NCBI RefSeq assembly: GCF_001642735.1
Contig: NZ_LWHM01000016.1
Coordinates: 62,001-126,000, forward strand
Origin: Pseudohongiella nitratireducens
Lineage (GTDB): Bacteria > Pseudomonadota > Gammaproteobacteria > Pseudomonadales > Pseudohongiellaceae
DNA: 64,000 nucleotides
Direction of reading: 5' to 3'
The notes beneath the pieces are model-generated. The model saw only the letters and a list, made by a program, of their open reading frames with translations. It ran no database searches and had not been told where the DNA came from. Shown piece after piece: positions 43,521 through 52,399 of the stretch. The position numbers and the translations under genes are program-made. Position 1 is the first letter of the stretch. Each line of letters opens with the position of its first letter.

Positions 43521-44291
43521 TTATTCAACAAATGCTCGCTCAATAACGTAATCGGCCTGAATGCCATGACGTGACTCTTTGAAGCCTGCCTCGTCAAGTA
43601 TCGAAACCATATCTTTCAGCATGGACGGGCTGCCACAAAGCATAAAGCGATCATGTGCCGGGTCAATCTGCGGCTGACCAATCTTCTTGGCCAGGGTGCC
43701 GTCTTTCAGAATATCAGTGACACGGCCCTGATTTTCAAAATCATCCCGGGTAACGGTGGGGTAGTAAATCAGCTTTTCCTGAATCAGATCACCGAAAAAC
43801 TCGTTGTTTGGCAGTTCATTGGTGATGTACTCACGATAAGCCAGGTCCTCGACTTTACGCACACCATGTACCAGCACAATATTTTCAAAACGCTCATACG
43901 TTTCAGGGTCACGAATGATGCTCATAAAGGGCGCCAGACCTGTACCCGTACCAACCAGGTACAGATTACGACCAGTCAGCAGGTGGTCTGCGATTAGTGT
44001 ACCCGTCGGTTTGGCACTCACCAGCAACTCTTCACCGACCTTGATGTTCTGCAAACGGGAAGTCAGCGGACCATCAGGCACCTTGATACTGAAGAACTCA
44101 AGCTCTTCCTCATAATTGGCGCTGGCAATACTGTATGCTCGCATCAGCGGACGGCCTTCGACTTCGAGGCCAACCATGACAAAGTGTCCGTTCTCAAAAC
44201 GCAGCCCCTGGTCACGCGTTGTAGTAAAGCTGAATAGTGAGTCATTCCAGTGATGAACACTGGTGACAGTTTGCTTGGATATTGCGGCCAT
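43521..44291 (-). CDS. fpr: Ferredoxin-NADP+ reductase
   Basis: A 256-residue FAD enzyme that exchanges electrons between NADPH and ferredoxin or flavodoxin and supports oxidative-stress defence and Fe-S assembly. The FAD-binding RAYSIAS (near 50-56) and GPLTSRL are present. The NADP site has LVGTGTGLAPFMSIIRDPETYERFE, then VHGVR, and the C-terminal LCGSPSMLKDM and YVIERAFVE tail match Pseudomonas-type Fpr. The start at 44291 follows GAGGTG; the longer open frame upstream is not family-like. It is divergent from a LysR gene matching the FinR arrangement. Confidence 0.94.
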   Translation of the reverse strand: MAAISKQTVTSVHHWNDSLFSFTTTRDQGLRFENGHFVMVGLEVEGRPLMRAYSIASANYEEELEFFSIKVPDGPLTSRLQNIKVGEELLVSAKPTGTLIADHLLTGRNLYLVGTGTGLAPFMSIIRDPETYERFENIVLVHGVRKVEDLAYREYITNELPNNEFFGDLIQEKLIYYPTVTRDDFENQGRVTDILKDGTLAKKIGQPQIDPAHDRFMLCGSPSMLKDMVSILDEAGFKESRHGIQADYVIERAFVE

Positions 44292-44392
44292 GCGACACCT
44301 CTTTTTAATCAGTTTTTCAACATCTATCTCGAATTGGCAGGCATCATAACGCAGCCCTCTATACAAGCAAAACAAATTAAAGCAATATGTAT

Positions 44393-44409
44393 TATCGATA
44401 AAACCGATA
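44393..44409. promoter_or_regulatory. Candidate FinR (LysR-type) box between fpr and finR
   Basis: TATCG and CGATA form a 5-bp dyad separated by 7 bases (44393-44409) in the 130-bp divergent region, fitting the T-N11-A LysR consensus. It lies 13 bases before the finR start, so binding would also repress finR. In Pseudomonas FinR activates fpr from an equivalent site. Confidence 0.5.
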
Positions 44410-44421
44410 TAGGACTCCTGC

Positions 44422-45336
44422 ATGCATTACACATTGAGGCATCTTGAAGTTTTTCTGGCGACAGCTTTTCACGAAAACGTATCCATGGCCGCTGACAGCC
44501 TGGCGATGTCCCAGTCTGCCGCCAGCGCCTCACTGAAAGACCTGGAGCAACGCTTCGGGATTCAGCTTTTCGACCGGGTTGGCAAAAGACTGCAGTTGAA
44601 TGACTTTGGCAAAAGCCTCCGCCCCCATGCCGAAGCGCTGCTGAGCCAGGCGAAGGAATTTGAAGGACTTCTCTTGCAGCGAGGCCAGTCGAGCCAGATT
44701 AAAGTCGGCGCCACGCTCACCATTGGTAATTATCTGGCAGTGCCTATTATGGCAGAGTTTATGAGCCGCTATCCTGGTTCACGGGTGGAGCTGACGGTTG
44801 AAAACACATCGTCGATCACGGAAAAGGTAAGAAACTTCGAACTGGATATCGGCCTGGTTGAAGGCGAACTGCAGGATACCAACCTTGATGTCATCCCATG
44901 GCGTAACGACGATTTGAGCCTGTTCTGCGCCCCCGACCACCCCCTCGCTGGCAGACCGACACTGACCGATGATGACCTGCTGCATGCTGAATGGATTATC
45001 CGTGAAGCAGGTTCGGGAACACGCCAGGCCTTCGAGCGAGCCATGCACGGACTGGCACCCAGGATTCAGGTCCGACTGGAGCTACAACACACTGAAGCCA
45101 TCAAACGTGCAGTTGAAGCAGGCCTGGGCATTGGCTGTCTATCGACCATCACGTTGCAGGAAGCCTTTCGTCGCGGCAGCCTGTTACCGCTCTATGCCCC
45201 GCAGCGTGACTGGGTACGGCAGTTTTATTTTATTCTGCACAAGCAAAAATATCGCAGTGCCGGGCTGAGAAACTGGCTGGCACTCTGCCAGGAAGAAGGC
45301 GCCGGTCAATTTTCAACGTATGGCCCCGATGAATAA
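44422..45336 (+). CDS. finR: LysR-family regulator, FinR-like
   Basis: A 304-residue LysR protein with an N-terminal helix-turn-helix (SMAADSLAMSQSAASASLKDLEQRFG, about 21-46) and a substrate-binding co-inducer domain (about 90-295). The divergent position next to fpr and the wording of the N-terminus (MHYTLRHLEVFLATA) match FinR, which activates fpr under superoxide or sulfur-related stress in Pseudomonas. The last residues run 43 bp short of the convergent phosphatase gene. The name rests on synteny plus family; ligand specificity is inferred. Confidence 0.85.
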   Translation: MHYTLRHLEVFLATAFHENVSMAADSLAMSQSAASASLKDLEQRFGIQLFDRVGKRLQLNDFGKSLRPHAEALLSQAKEFEGLLLQRGQSSQIKVGATLTIGNYLAVPIMAEFMSRYPGSRVELTVENTSSITEKVRNFELDIGLVEGELQDTNLDVIPWRNDDLSLFCAPDHPLAGRPTLTDDDLLHAEWIIREAGSGTRQAFERAMHGLAPRIQVRLELQHTEAIKRAVEAGLGIGCLSTITLQEAFRRGSLLPLYAPQRDWVRQFYFILHKQKYRSAGLRNWLALCQEEGAGQFSTYGPDE

Positions 45337-45379
45337 AGCAGTCTGGTAACTTGGTACCCGGAGGATGATCACTAGGGAA

Positions 45380-46207
45380 TCAGCCGGCAGGGCAGGCCGA
45401 GAGCATGGCATGCGCCCTGTCAAACATGGCCTGGGAATTGGCAACCAGAATATGACGATCATGGAATTCCGGGTTCACCCCGGGTGGAATCTCTTTAAAG
45501 TGACCGTATACGGCCCCGGCCTCACGGGCAATTAACTGTGCCGCGGCGAAATCCCATACACTGAGATTTTCATAGTAAATATCAAGCCTGCCCATCGCCA
45601 CCCAGCAAATATCCAATGCAGCGGAGCCGGCCCTTCGCAAGTCCGCACAGTTCGATAGCATCACAGACATTCTTTCCATAAGCGGGGCCAGATTATCTTT
45701 CTGATAAGGAAAGCCAGTAGCAAACAGTGCCCGCTTCATTTCGCTGACACCTGAGGGCTCGATCGCACGCCCATTCAGATAAGCCCCCTGCCCTTTGAGG
45801 GCAGTGAACATTTCGTCAGTAAACGGGTTGTAAACAACTGCGCTCAACACTTTTCCCTGGCAGGCCCAGGCAATTGAAACAGCGGAGTGTGAGTGGTCGT
45901 GGGCATAATTCACGGTACCGTCTATCGGATCAAGTATCCATAACGGCTCCTGAATCTGGCTCAGGCCTTGTGTATCCGGGGCGGATTCTTCAGCCAGAAT
46001 ACGATGGCCGGCAAATGCCTCCTGAATCGCCAGGCTGATTAACGCATCCACGTCTTCATCGACCTGAGTCACCAACTCACTGCCTGACGCCTTGTAGCGG
46101 GTTGCAAGCGACTCAGCACCTGCCTTAAGCCTCTCCACCATAAGGTGGCCAGCCTCTTTGGCAATGCGCTGACTGAATTCCTGTATGGCCGCGGCATCCG
46201 ATTGCAT
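45380..46207 (-). CDS. Inositol-monophosphatase-family phosphatase
   Basis: A 275-residue Mg2+/Li+-dependent phosphatase of the SuhB/CysQ superfamily. Metal-site residues are visible: Glu73-Glu74 in LAEES, the WILDPIDGTVNYAH box with Asp93 and Asp96, and the C-terminal WDFAAAQLIAREAG. AGGAG precedes the start. The substrate could be an inositol phosphate, histidinol phosphate or 3'-phosphoadenosine 5'-phosphate; the DPIDGTxNYAH form is closest to SuhB-like proteins. The gene stands apart, 141 bp after the quinoprotein gene on the same strand. Confidence 0.9.
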   Translation of the reverse strand: MQSDAAAIQEFSQRIAKEAGHLMVERLKAGAESLATRYKASGSELVTQVDEDVDALISLAIQEAFAGHRILAEESAPDTQGLSQIQEPLWILDPIDGTVNYAHDHSHSAVSIAWACQGKVLSAVVYNPFTDEMFTALKGQGAYLNGRAIEPSGVSEMKRALFATGFPYQKDNLAPLMERMSVMLSNCADLRRAGSAALDICWVAMGRLDIYYENLSVWDFAAAQLIAREAGAVYGHFKEIPPGVNPEFHDRHILVANSQAMFDRAHAMLSACPAG

Positions 46208-46347
46208 ACTTCACTCCTTGCATCTGGCGATTCGGTAATGAAGCCATACTAACATGCAGTAACACCCAATAAACGGCCTGGCGGATCAGACAGGTATCAG
46301 TTGGATTCACAACAGGGGGTATTAACCAAAGCACTTCCGGCGGGCTG

Positions 46348-48630
46348 TTACCTCCCAGCCAGTCTGGTAACGACATATTCTGCCAGCAACTCAATTTCAC
46401 CATCTGTCAATTGCGACTCCAGAGCCGGCATTTCTACCCCGCCACGCCTGATCATTGCAGTCACGGATTCAACTTCTGTTTGCGAACCAAGCCCTGGCGC
46501 AGTGCCTCCTGAAACACCATTACCGTCATCGCCATGACAGCTCACACAATACCGGGCAAACAGCTGTCGCCCCTGCTCTTCCTCTTCACTAGATAGCTCT
46601 GGTTCCGTGGCAGCTTGACGTTGCTGGCTCCTTATCTCAATGACTGCAGGTTCACGATCCGCAGACCAGTGGCGGGGTGCAGATGGCAATGCCAGTGCAA
46701 CCAGTTCGGCAGGATGCTCTGCCGTTGCCACAGCGATAACAATATACTGGTGCCCCTGGTACCAGTACGTCATGGGGGCACCACTGGCTTTACTTGGTAA
46801 CTCAATCTCCGCTACCACTTCACCACTTTGTTTATCATAGGCGCGAAACATCGGACCGCCCGGATCACCACTAAGGTGCCCTGCTTCGGCTAAAAACAAC
46901 AGCTCTGAGGTCAGCAAGGGCGATGGCCGGATCATAGGATATCCCATGCTGTCGAAGTCGAGATCCAGACCTTGCAAAGACGGGTGTGACTGCACTGACG
47001 CGGGAGCAGGGCCAATATTGGTTGACCAGACATGTTGTCCCCGATTCATGTCAGTAGCAGTGACCAGACTCCACGGTGGCCGCATGATGGGCAACCCCTG
47101 CGGCCCCTGTATGAAAATGGAGCGCCCGCGCAGATAGCGCCAGTCAGTCTGGGCTGCATCCGCTTCCCCCAGGCTGGCGATCATCGGAGCCTTGCGCAAC
47201 GGGACATACATATGGCCAGTTTCAGGATCAAATGCTCCGCCGTTCCAGTTACTGCCGCCCTGGTACCCCGGGTTTACCCAGGTCCCCTGTGTGCCACCCT
47301 CACGTACTGGTGTTGGTGGCGTATAAAGTGGCCCTGTCACGTACTGTCCAGCAATCGCTAATGCCTCCTGGCGTAAAGCAGGCGTGAAATCAATCAAATC
47401 ATCCTCGTGAAAGCCCAGGCTCAGATAAGGCTCCGGACGACTGGGAAAAGGTTGCGTCAACGATGACAGTTCACCTGGCACCTCGCTCTGAGGAACAGGG
47501 CGCTCTTCAATGGGCCAGACAGGCTCTCCGGTCTCGCGGTCAAAGACAAAACTCAAGCCCTGCTTGGTGAGCTGAGTTACAGTTTTGATGGGTCTGCCAT
47601 TGACCGTCACATCACCCAGTATCGGTGCCGAAGGCGGGTCGTAATCCCAGAGCCCATGGTGAGTCAACTGGTAATACCAGACCAGTTCACCGGTTCGCCC
47701 ATCCAGGCATACCAGCGACTGGGCAAAGAGGTTATTGCCAGGCCGGTGGCCGCCATAAAAGTCATTCGAGGCAGCCTCTACCGGCAAATAAATATAGCCG
47801 GTTTCAGGATCCACACTCATCATCGACCAGACACCAGCATTGCCTGTATAAGACCAGGCATCACCATGCCAACTCTCATGTCCGGTCTCCCCTGGCTGGG
47901 GAATCGTATTGAACCGCCAGCGCAGCTGTCCAGTACGCACATCATAGGCACGAATGTGCCCCGGCGTAGCTGTTGTGTTCGCGGCCGTAATACGGCCAAC
48001 GACTTGAACGACCACCATATCGCCAACGACAGCGGCAGGTGATGAGGAACCGACCGAATCGGCATCACTGCCATCCGGGTATAACCCTTCACGCAGATCG
48101 ATCACACCACCGTCTCCGAAATCAGCGTCAGCCAGCCCGGTCCGGGCGTCAATTGAGAGCAACCTGCCATCGAGGGTATTATGAAAAATCCGGGTTTGTC
48201 TCTGATTCTGGCTCTGCCAGACTGCCAATGAGCGGCTGCCTAAAGACAAGCCGCGTGGCGGTGCATCGTGGGGCGGAGGAGTATATCGCCAAAGTTCCTG
48301 TCCTGACCCGGGGTCAAGAGCAACTACCTGGTGCTCACCGGTCGGGACATAAAGTACACCATCAACCATCAATGGTGTTGACTTCATATTGCTATCAGGC
48401 CGGTTGCCAAGAGGCAAAGCCTGCCAACGCCAGGCAACCTGCAGCTCTGTCACATTGGTAGCAGTGATTTGATTGAGGGGTGAATAACGTGTGAACCCGG
48501 CATCTCCGCCCCAGGTATGCCATTCGCCGTCGGGGGCGCCATATTGCGCAAAACCATTGCTGGCTGACACGACACAACTCAATACCAGTAATAGTGTATG
48601 CAGCGGGCGTGTTGTCATTATTATTTGCAT
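46348..48630 (-). CDS. Glucose-dehydrogenase-like PQQ quinoprotein with C-terminal cytochrome c
   Basis: A periplasmic PQQ-dependent dehydrogenase of about 760 residues. A signal peptide ends near SNGFAQ. The propeller carries beta-blade repeats, the N-terminal WHTWGGDAGFTRYSPLNQI, and WYYQLTHHGLWDYDPPSAP with the catalytic Asp typical of the Gcd/quinate branch. The end of the protein is a fused cytochrome c: heme site CVSCH (about 695-699) with the axial-Met region VEMPALES. The lack of N-terminal membrane helices, plus the attached cytochrome, marks a soluble electron-passing version. Start choice: Met at 48630 over a TTG at 48651; Met at 48618 is also possible. The sugar or alcohol substrate is unknown. 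Confidence 0.9.
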   Translation of the reverse strand: MQIIMTTRPLHTLLLVLSCVVSASNGFAQYGAPDGEWHTWGGDAGFTRYSPLNQITATNVTELQVAWRWQALPLGNRPDSNMKSTPLMVDGVLYVPTGEHQVVALDPGSGQELWRYTPPPHDAPPRGLSLGSRSLAVWQSQNQRQTRIFHNTLDGRLLSIDARTGLADADFGDGGVIDLREGLYPDGSDADSVGSSSPAAVVGDMVVVQVVGRITAANTTATPGHIRAYDVRTGQLRWRFNTIPQPGETGHESWHGDAWSYTGNAGVWSMMSVDPETGYIYLPVEAASNDFYGGHRPGNNLFAQSLVCLDGRTGELVWYYQLTHHGLWDYDPPSAPILGDVTVNGRPIKTVTQLTKQGLSFVFDRETGEPVWPIEERPVPQSEVPGELSSLTQPFPSRPEPYLSLGFHEDDLIDFTPALRQEALAIAGQYVTGPLYTPPTPVREGGTQGTWVNPGYQGGSNWNGGAFDPETGHMYVPLRKAPMIASLGEADAAQTDWRYLRGRSIFIQGPQGLPIMRPPWSLVTATDMNRGQHVWSTNIGPAPASVQSHPSLQGLDLDFDSMGYPMIRPSPLLTSELLFLAEAGHLSGDPGGPMFRAYDKQSGEVVAEIELPSKASGAPMTYWYQGHQYIVIAVATAEHPAELVALALPSAPRHWSADREPAVIEIRSQQRQAATEPELSSEEEEQGRQLFARYCVSCHGDDGNGVSGGTAPGLGSQTEVESVTAMIRRGGVEMPALESQLTDGEIELLAEYVVTRLAGR

Positions 48631-48695
48631 AGTCGCCAACCTGCTGTTCAAACATACTGCCAGTTATTCAATGTCCGTGAGGACTGTTATGCTCC

Positions 48696-51600
48696 CTAGT
48701 TCAAAGCACGCTCTTCCACCAGTTCCTGTAATCGACCAACAGAGGCCTCCAGGGCATTTCGTGCTTCCTCATCATGAGAGACCTTGGAAATGACAAAATA
48801 AGCTGTCCTGGCGACCTGTCGCCAACGAGGATTTGCAGGTAACTTGTCAAGGCTGAGGTACCGATTCATGGAACGTGTTCGCAAGCGACCATTATCTACA
48901 CTGACGCTCCAGATGCGGCTTTTCTCTGCCAGGTCGATAATGGATTCTCCGGTCACTTTTTGCCAGTAGAAGTGACAATCCTGCATCACTTTTACCAGGG
49001 CCTCCCGATACATTTCTTCCATGTACTCGTCATCATCACCCTGAATGGTAGCTGAAAGCTTTCCGATCAAAGCATCAATATGTTTTAACTCGCCAATCAG
49101 TTCGCGATGATTTTGCAGATCTTCCGGTTTGATATGCGCCAGGTACTCACCGAGTTTATGTGTACGCTCTACATTGCGATTAATCTCACTGACAATCTGG
49201 GGCAGGCTGAGTGCTGCTGGCGGTAAAGGGACAGATTCTTCGTTTGAAGTCGCAGCACTATTACCACCATCTACAGTTTCAAGTGAGTCAGTGCGTCGGG
49301 TCGCCTCATCCTCAAACACCAACAGGAAGAATTCCTGGTCAGGCATGCTGATCGTAAGCAGGCAGTACCTTCCACGTTTCTCACCAAGTTCATAATCCTG
49401 ATAGGCAGGATCGTCGGGAGAAGAAAGGACTTCATCCCGGAAGGGGAAGCGAATATTTCCGGCCAGGTCAGGCAACCGTTCCATCAGATGGTGAGAAAGC
49501 CTGTTAACTGACTGCTGCATAAATTCTTTGGCATCAATATCAAGTAAAACTTCAGTGGCGTGATTGCAAAAAATCAGCAACCCGGTTTCATCGATCGCCA
49601 TAATAGGGTCACCTGTTACATCAAGCAACGCTGCGAGCCTTTGTTCCCTCTCTCGTAATTTATGCTCGCTTTCCTGATAACGTTTAAGCTGCCAGTTCAG
49701 CCTCAGGTAATCGCGCTTTACCTGTTGCAACTGCATCAATTCAAACTGTTTATTGACACGAATTTTCAGCTCTTCTTTACTGAATGGTTTGGTAATATAG
49801 TCATTCGCCCCCATGCTGAACCCTTTCACCAGGTCTTCCACCCGGTTTTTTGCGGTCAACATGATGATGGGCAATTCATCGGCATCGTATCGTTTACGTA
49901 CCACCTGGCAGACCTGATACCCGGTCATTACAGGCATCATCAAGTCCAATATCATCAGATCTGGCTTTCTCGTCGACAGCACCTCAAGCGCATCAGCTCC
50001 GCTTAGTGCTGTCACCAGTTCATATTGCGGCGACAAATGTGACTCAACAATCCGCAGATTCAGATACTCATCGTCAACAACCAGTATCACGCCTTTGTTA
50101 CTATTGGCACTGCCCTCATCGAGATCAGAGTCCGTGGCTTCCCGTGGTGTTTTTCGTCTGTCAACTTTGTGCAGGTCGCTTGCCTGTAAAGCTTCAGCCA
50201 GGCCTGCCTGCTGCTCTTCGGGGACGATAAACGACGGCTCGCCTTCTGTCTCCGCCACAATGTCTTTCGCTTCATCACGGTTTGCCCGATGTTTCAGGGG
50301 CAAATCGAAATAGAACAGTGCTCCTTCTCCGGGTCTGCTACGCAGAACAATTTCGGAATCATGCAATTCAAGCAGCCGCTGGGAAATTGATAATCCGAGC
50401 CCGGTGCCTCCAGCCTCCCTCGCACCATCAGAATCAACCTGGTAAAAGCGCTTGAAGATGTTACTTTGCTCTTCATCTGAGATGCCGATACCGGTATCGC
50501 GTACCGAAACACGAACATCAACATCCAGTCTTTCCACTGAAATGGTGATTGAACCATGCGGGGTAAACTTGACAGCATTAGCAACCAGGTTAAACAGCAC
50601 CTGCTGCAGGCGGTCTTCATCGCCGGCAACCAGTAACCGTTCATTCGGATAGCGTTCAATCAGCTTGATGGGTTTTTCACCAATTAATGGACGCGTCATC
50701 CTGACGACAACAGAACAGACATTCTGGAGATCAACATCATGTTGCTTTAACTCTAACTGTCCATTCTTCATTGCTGAAAAATCAATAACATCATTGACCA
50801 GGCTGGACAGACGTTGTGCTGAAACCTTCATTAGCGTCAGGGTTTCTCGCTGGGTGACATTCAAGCCACTATCCTTTTCAGCCAGCATAATCTCTGCCAG
50901 ACCAATAATACCTGTCAATGGTGTTCGCAACTCATGCGAGACATTCGCAATGAACTCTTCTTTGACGTTATCTGCTTCCTGCAAGGCATTGATCTTGGTC
51001 TGGTTGGCCAGCAACACAGCCTCCTGGGCGGAACGGTAGCTTTCCATCAGGTTCTTGAGGCGATCACTTAACCCCAGCGCCAGCACACTGATGGCAATCA
51101 GGCTTGCCAGCTGCAGCCCATTGTATGCCAGCAATGGCGGCAGAATGACTCCGGACCGGTGCGCGATCTCCAGTAAAACACCCGCCAGCAGTACCACCAG
51201 GGCGTACATAAAATAATTGGCGGCCCGAGTTTGTTGTCGTCTTGCCTGCAAACCCGACAACGCTGCGATACCAACACCAATGAAGGCAAACAACAAAGAG
51301 ACACGATTGACAATCAAAGCAGGCATAAACAGACAAAGCACTGCGGCTGCCCCGGTCAGCCAGGTATAAAGACGGGCTATCTGATCCAGCCTGCGGTCCA
51401 AATGGTTTAGCGTCAGAAATTTCCTGAAAAAATCAGTAGCAGCACAGGCTGCCATCAGAGCAAATAAACTGGCGGCCTTATTACCCCAGCCCGGACTTTC
51501 AGGCCACAGGTATTGAAACGCGATTCCCTTTGATGACAGTGTGTACATGGCACCACTGATCATCAACATGGCAAAACTAAGATACGAGGGTTCACGGCTG

Positions 51601-52217
51601 CTAAACCAGACCGCCAGGCAGTAGATGCAAATCATCGCCAGCAAGCCGAAATACAGCCCGGAAGTGAAGAGTGACTGTTGCGCGGTGCCACTGAAATAAT
51701 CACGGTTTCCCAAAGCCAGTGGGAACTGCAGTGACCCGTCAGAGGTTATCCGAAAATAAAGCTGCTGCGACTCTCCCGGATATACAGGAAAAGTAAAATT
51801 GATACTCCGGTGAGTGAGATCCCGGGCACGAAATGGCAGCGCACTGCCGGCCGTTTTTTGCTGCCACTGCTGATCAGCCGTGCGATAGTAAAAATCCACC
51901 TGGGAAAGCTGTGAAAACAGGCTGTAGGCAACCCATTGCTGTTGTTCGCGAAACTGATTCTCCAGTTCGACACGAACCCATATCGCACCCTGGCGATACC
52001 CCATGTTAGGTTGGCCTGGGGCAACCCAGCTCTGACCAAATGTTTGCAGCCTTTGCCTGGCCTCGGCAAAGGACAGATCCCCTTCCGGGTCATCCAGTAT
52101 AACCATTTCGACACCTGGCACGGCGCCGCCAGGGAAACTGTTCAATTCCAGCGCCGATGCAACTACAGGTATGTGCAGCAACATCAGCAAAATGGCCACC
52201 CTTAGCCCCAATTTCAT
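48696..52217 (-). CDS. Hybrid sensor histidine kinase with 7TMR-DISM sensor, receiver and PAS domains
   Basis: A 1,173-residue sensor kinase. In order: signal peptide (1-21), periplasmic 7TMR-DISMED2 domain (about 30-150), seven membrane helices (about 175-390), HisKA with phospho-acceptor His428 in NVSHELRTPL, HATPase_c (N box FNLVANAVKFTPHG, G box GTGLGLSIS), a receiver with Asp758 in MILDLMMP, a PAS domain (about 855-960) and a long helical C-terminal part without a named domain (about 1000-1173). No HPt is present, so signal passes elsewhere or the receiver controls the kinase. The Met at 52217 has AGGA 8 bases upstream and gives a clean signal peptide. Flanking quinoproteins are the obvious candidates for regulation. 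Confidence 0.92.
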   Translation of the reverse strand: MKLGLRVAILLMLLHIPVVASALELNSFPGGAVPGVEMVILDDPEGDLSFAEARQRLQTFGQSWVAPGQPNMGYRQGAIWVRVELENQFREQQQWVAYSLFSQLSQVDFYYRTADQQWQQKTAGSALPFRARDLTHRSINFTFPVYPGESQQLYFRITSDGSLQFPLALGNRDYFSGTAQQSLFTSGLYFGLLAMICIYCLAVWFSSREPSYLSFAMLMISGAMYTLSSKGIAFQYLWPESPGWGNKAASLFALMAACAATDFFRKFLTLNHLDRRLDQIARLYTWLTGAAAVLCLFMPALIVNRVSLLFAFIGVGIAALSGLQARRQQTRAANYFMYALVVLLAGVLLEIAHRSGVILPPLLAYNGLQLASLIAISVLALGLSDRLKNLMESYRSAQEAVLLANQTKINALQEADNVKEEFIANVSHELRTPLTGIIGLAEIMLAEKDSGLNVTQRETLTLMKVSAQRLSSLVNDVIDFSAMKNGQLELKQHDVDLQNVCSVVVRMTRPLIGEKPIKLIERYPNERLLVAGDEDRLQQVLFNLVANAVKFTPHGSITISVERLDVDVRVSVRDTGIGISDEEQSNIFKRFYQVDSDGAREAGGTGLGLSISQRLLELHDSEIVLRSRPGEGALFYFDLPLKHRANRDEAKDIVAETEGEPSFIVPEEQQAGLAEALQASDLHKVDRRKTPREATDSDLDEGSANSNKGVILVVDDEYLNLRIVESHLSPQYELVTALSGADALEVLSTRKPDLMILDLMMPVMTGYQVCQVVRKRYDADELPIIMLTAKNRVEDLVKGFSMGANDYITKPFSKEELKIRVNKQFELMQLQQVKRDYLRLNWQLKRYQESEHKLREREQRLAALLDVTGDPIMAIDETGLLIFCNHATEVLLDIDAKEFMQQSVNRLSHHLMERLPDLAGNIRFPFRDEVLSSPDDPAYQDYELGEKRGRYCLLTISMPDQEFFLLVFEDEATRRTDSLETVDGGNSAATSNEESVPLPPAALSLPQIVSEINRNVERTHKLGEYLAHIKPEDLQNHRELIGELKHIDALIGKLSATIQGDDDEYMEEMYREALVKVMQDCHFYWQKVTGESIIDLAEKSRIWSVSVDNGRLRTRSMNRYLSLDKLPANPRWRQVARTAYFVISKVSHDEEARNALEASVGRLQELVEERALN

Positions 52218-52399
52218 TGTGCAAATCCTTAGCTGACTGAAATTCATTGATGCCGTTTGTATGCATTCATAACTGAACACTTTCAAGGAATCTTCTCGTA
52301 ACAAAGGCTCTGATTATCGTGTCTGATACCCTGCCATCTATACTCGAACCAGTGAATCATATAGAGTTTAAGACAACAATAAAACAAACGGTAAGTCAG

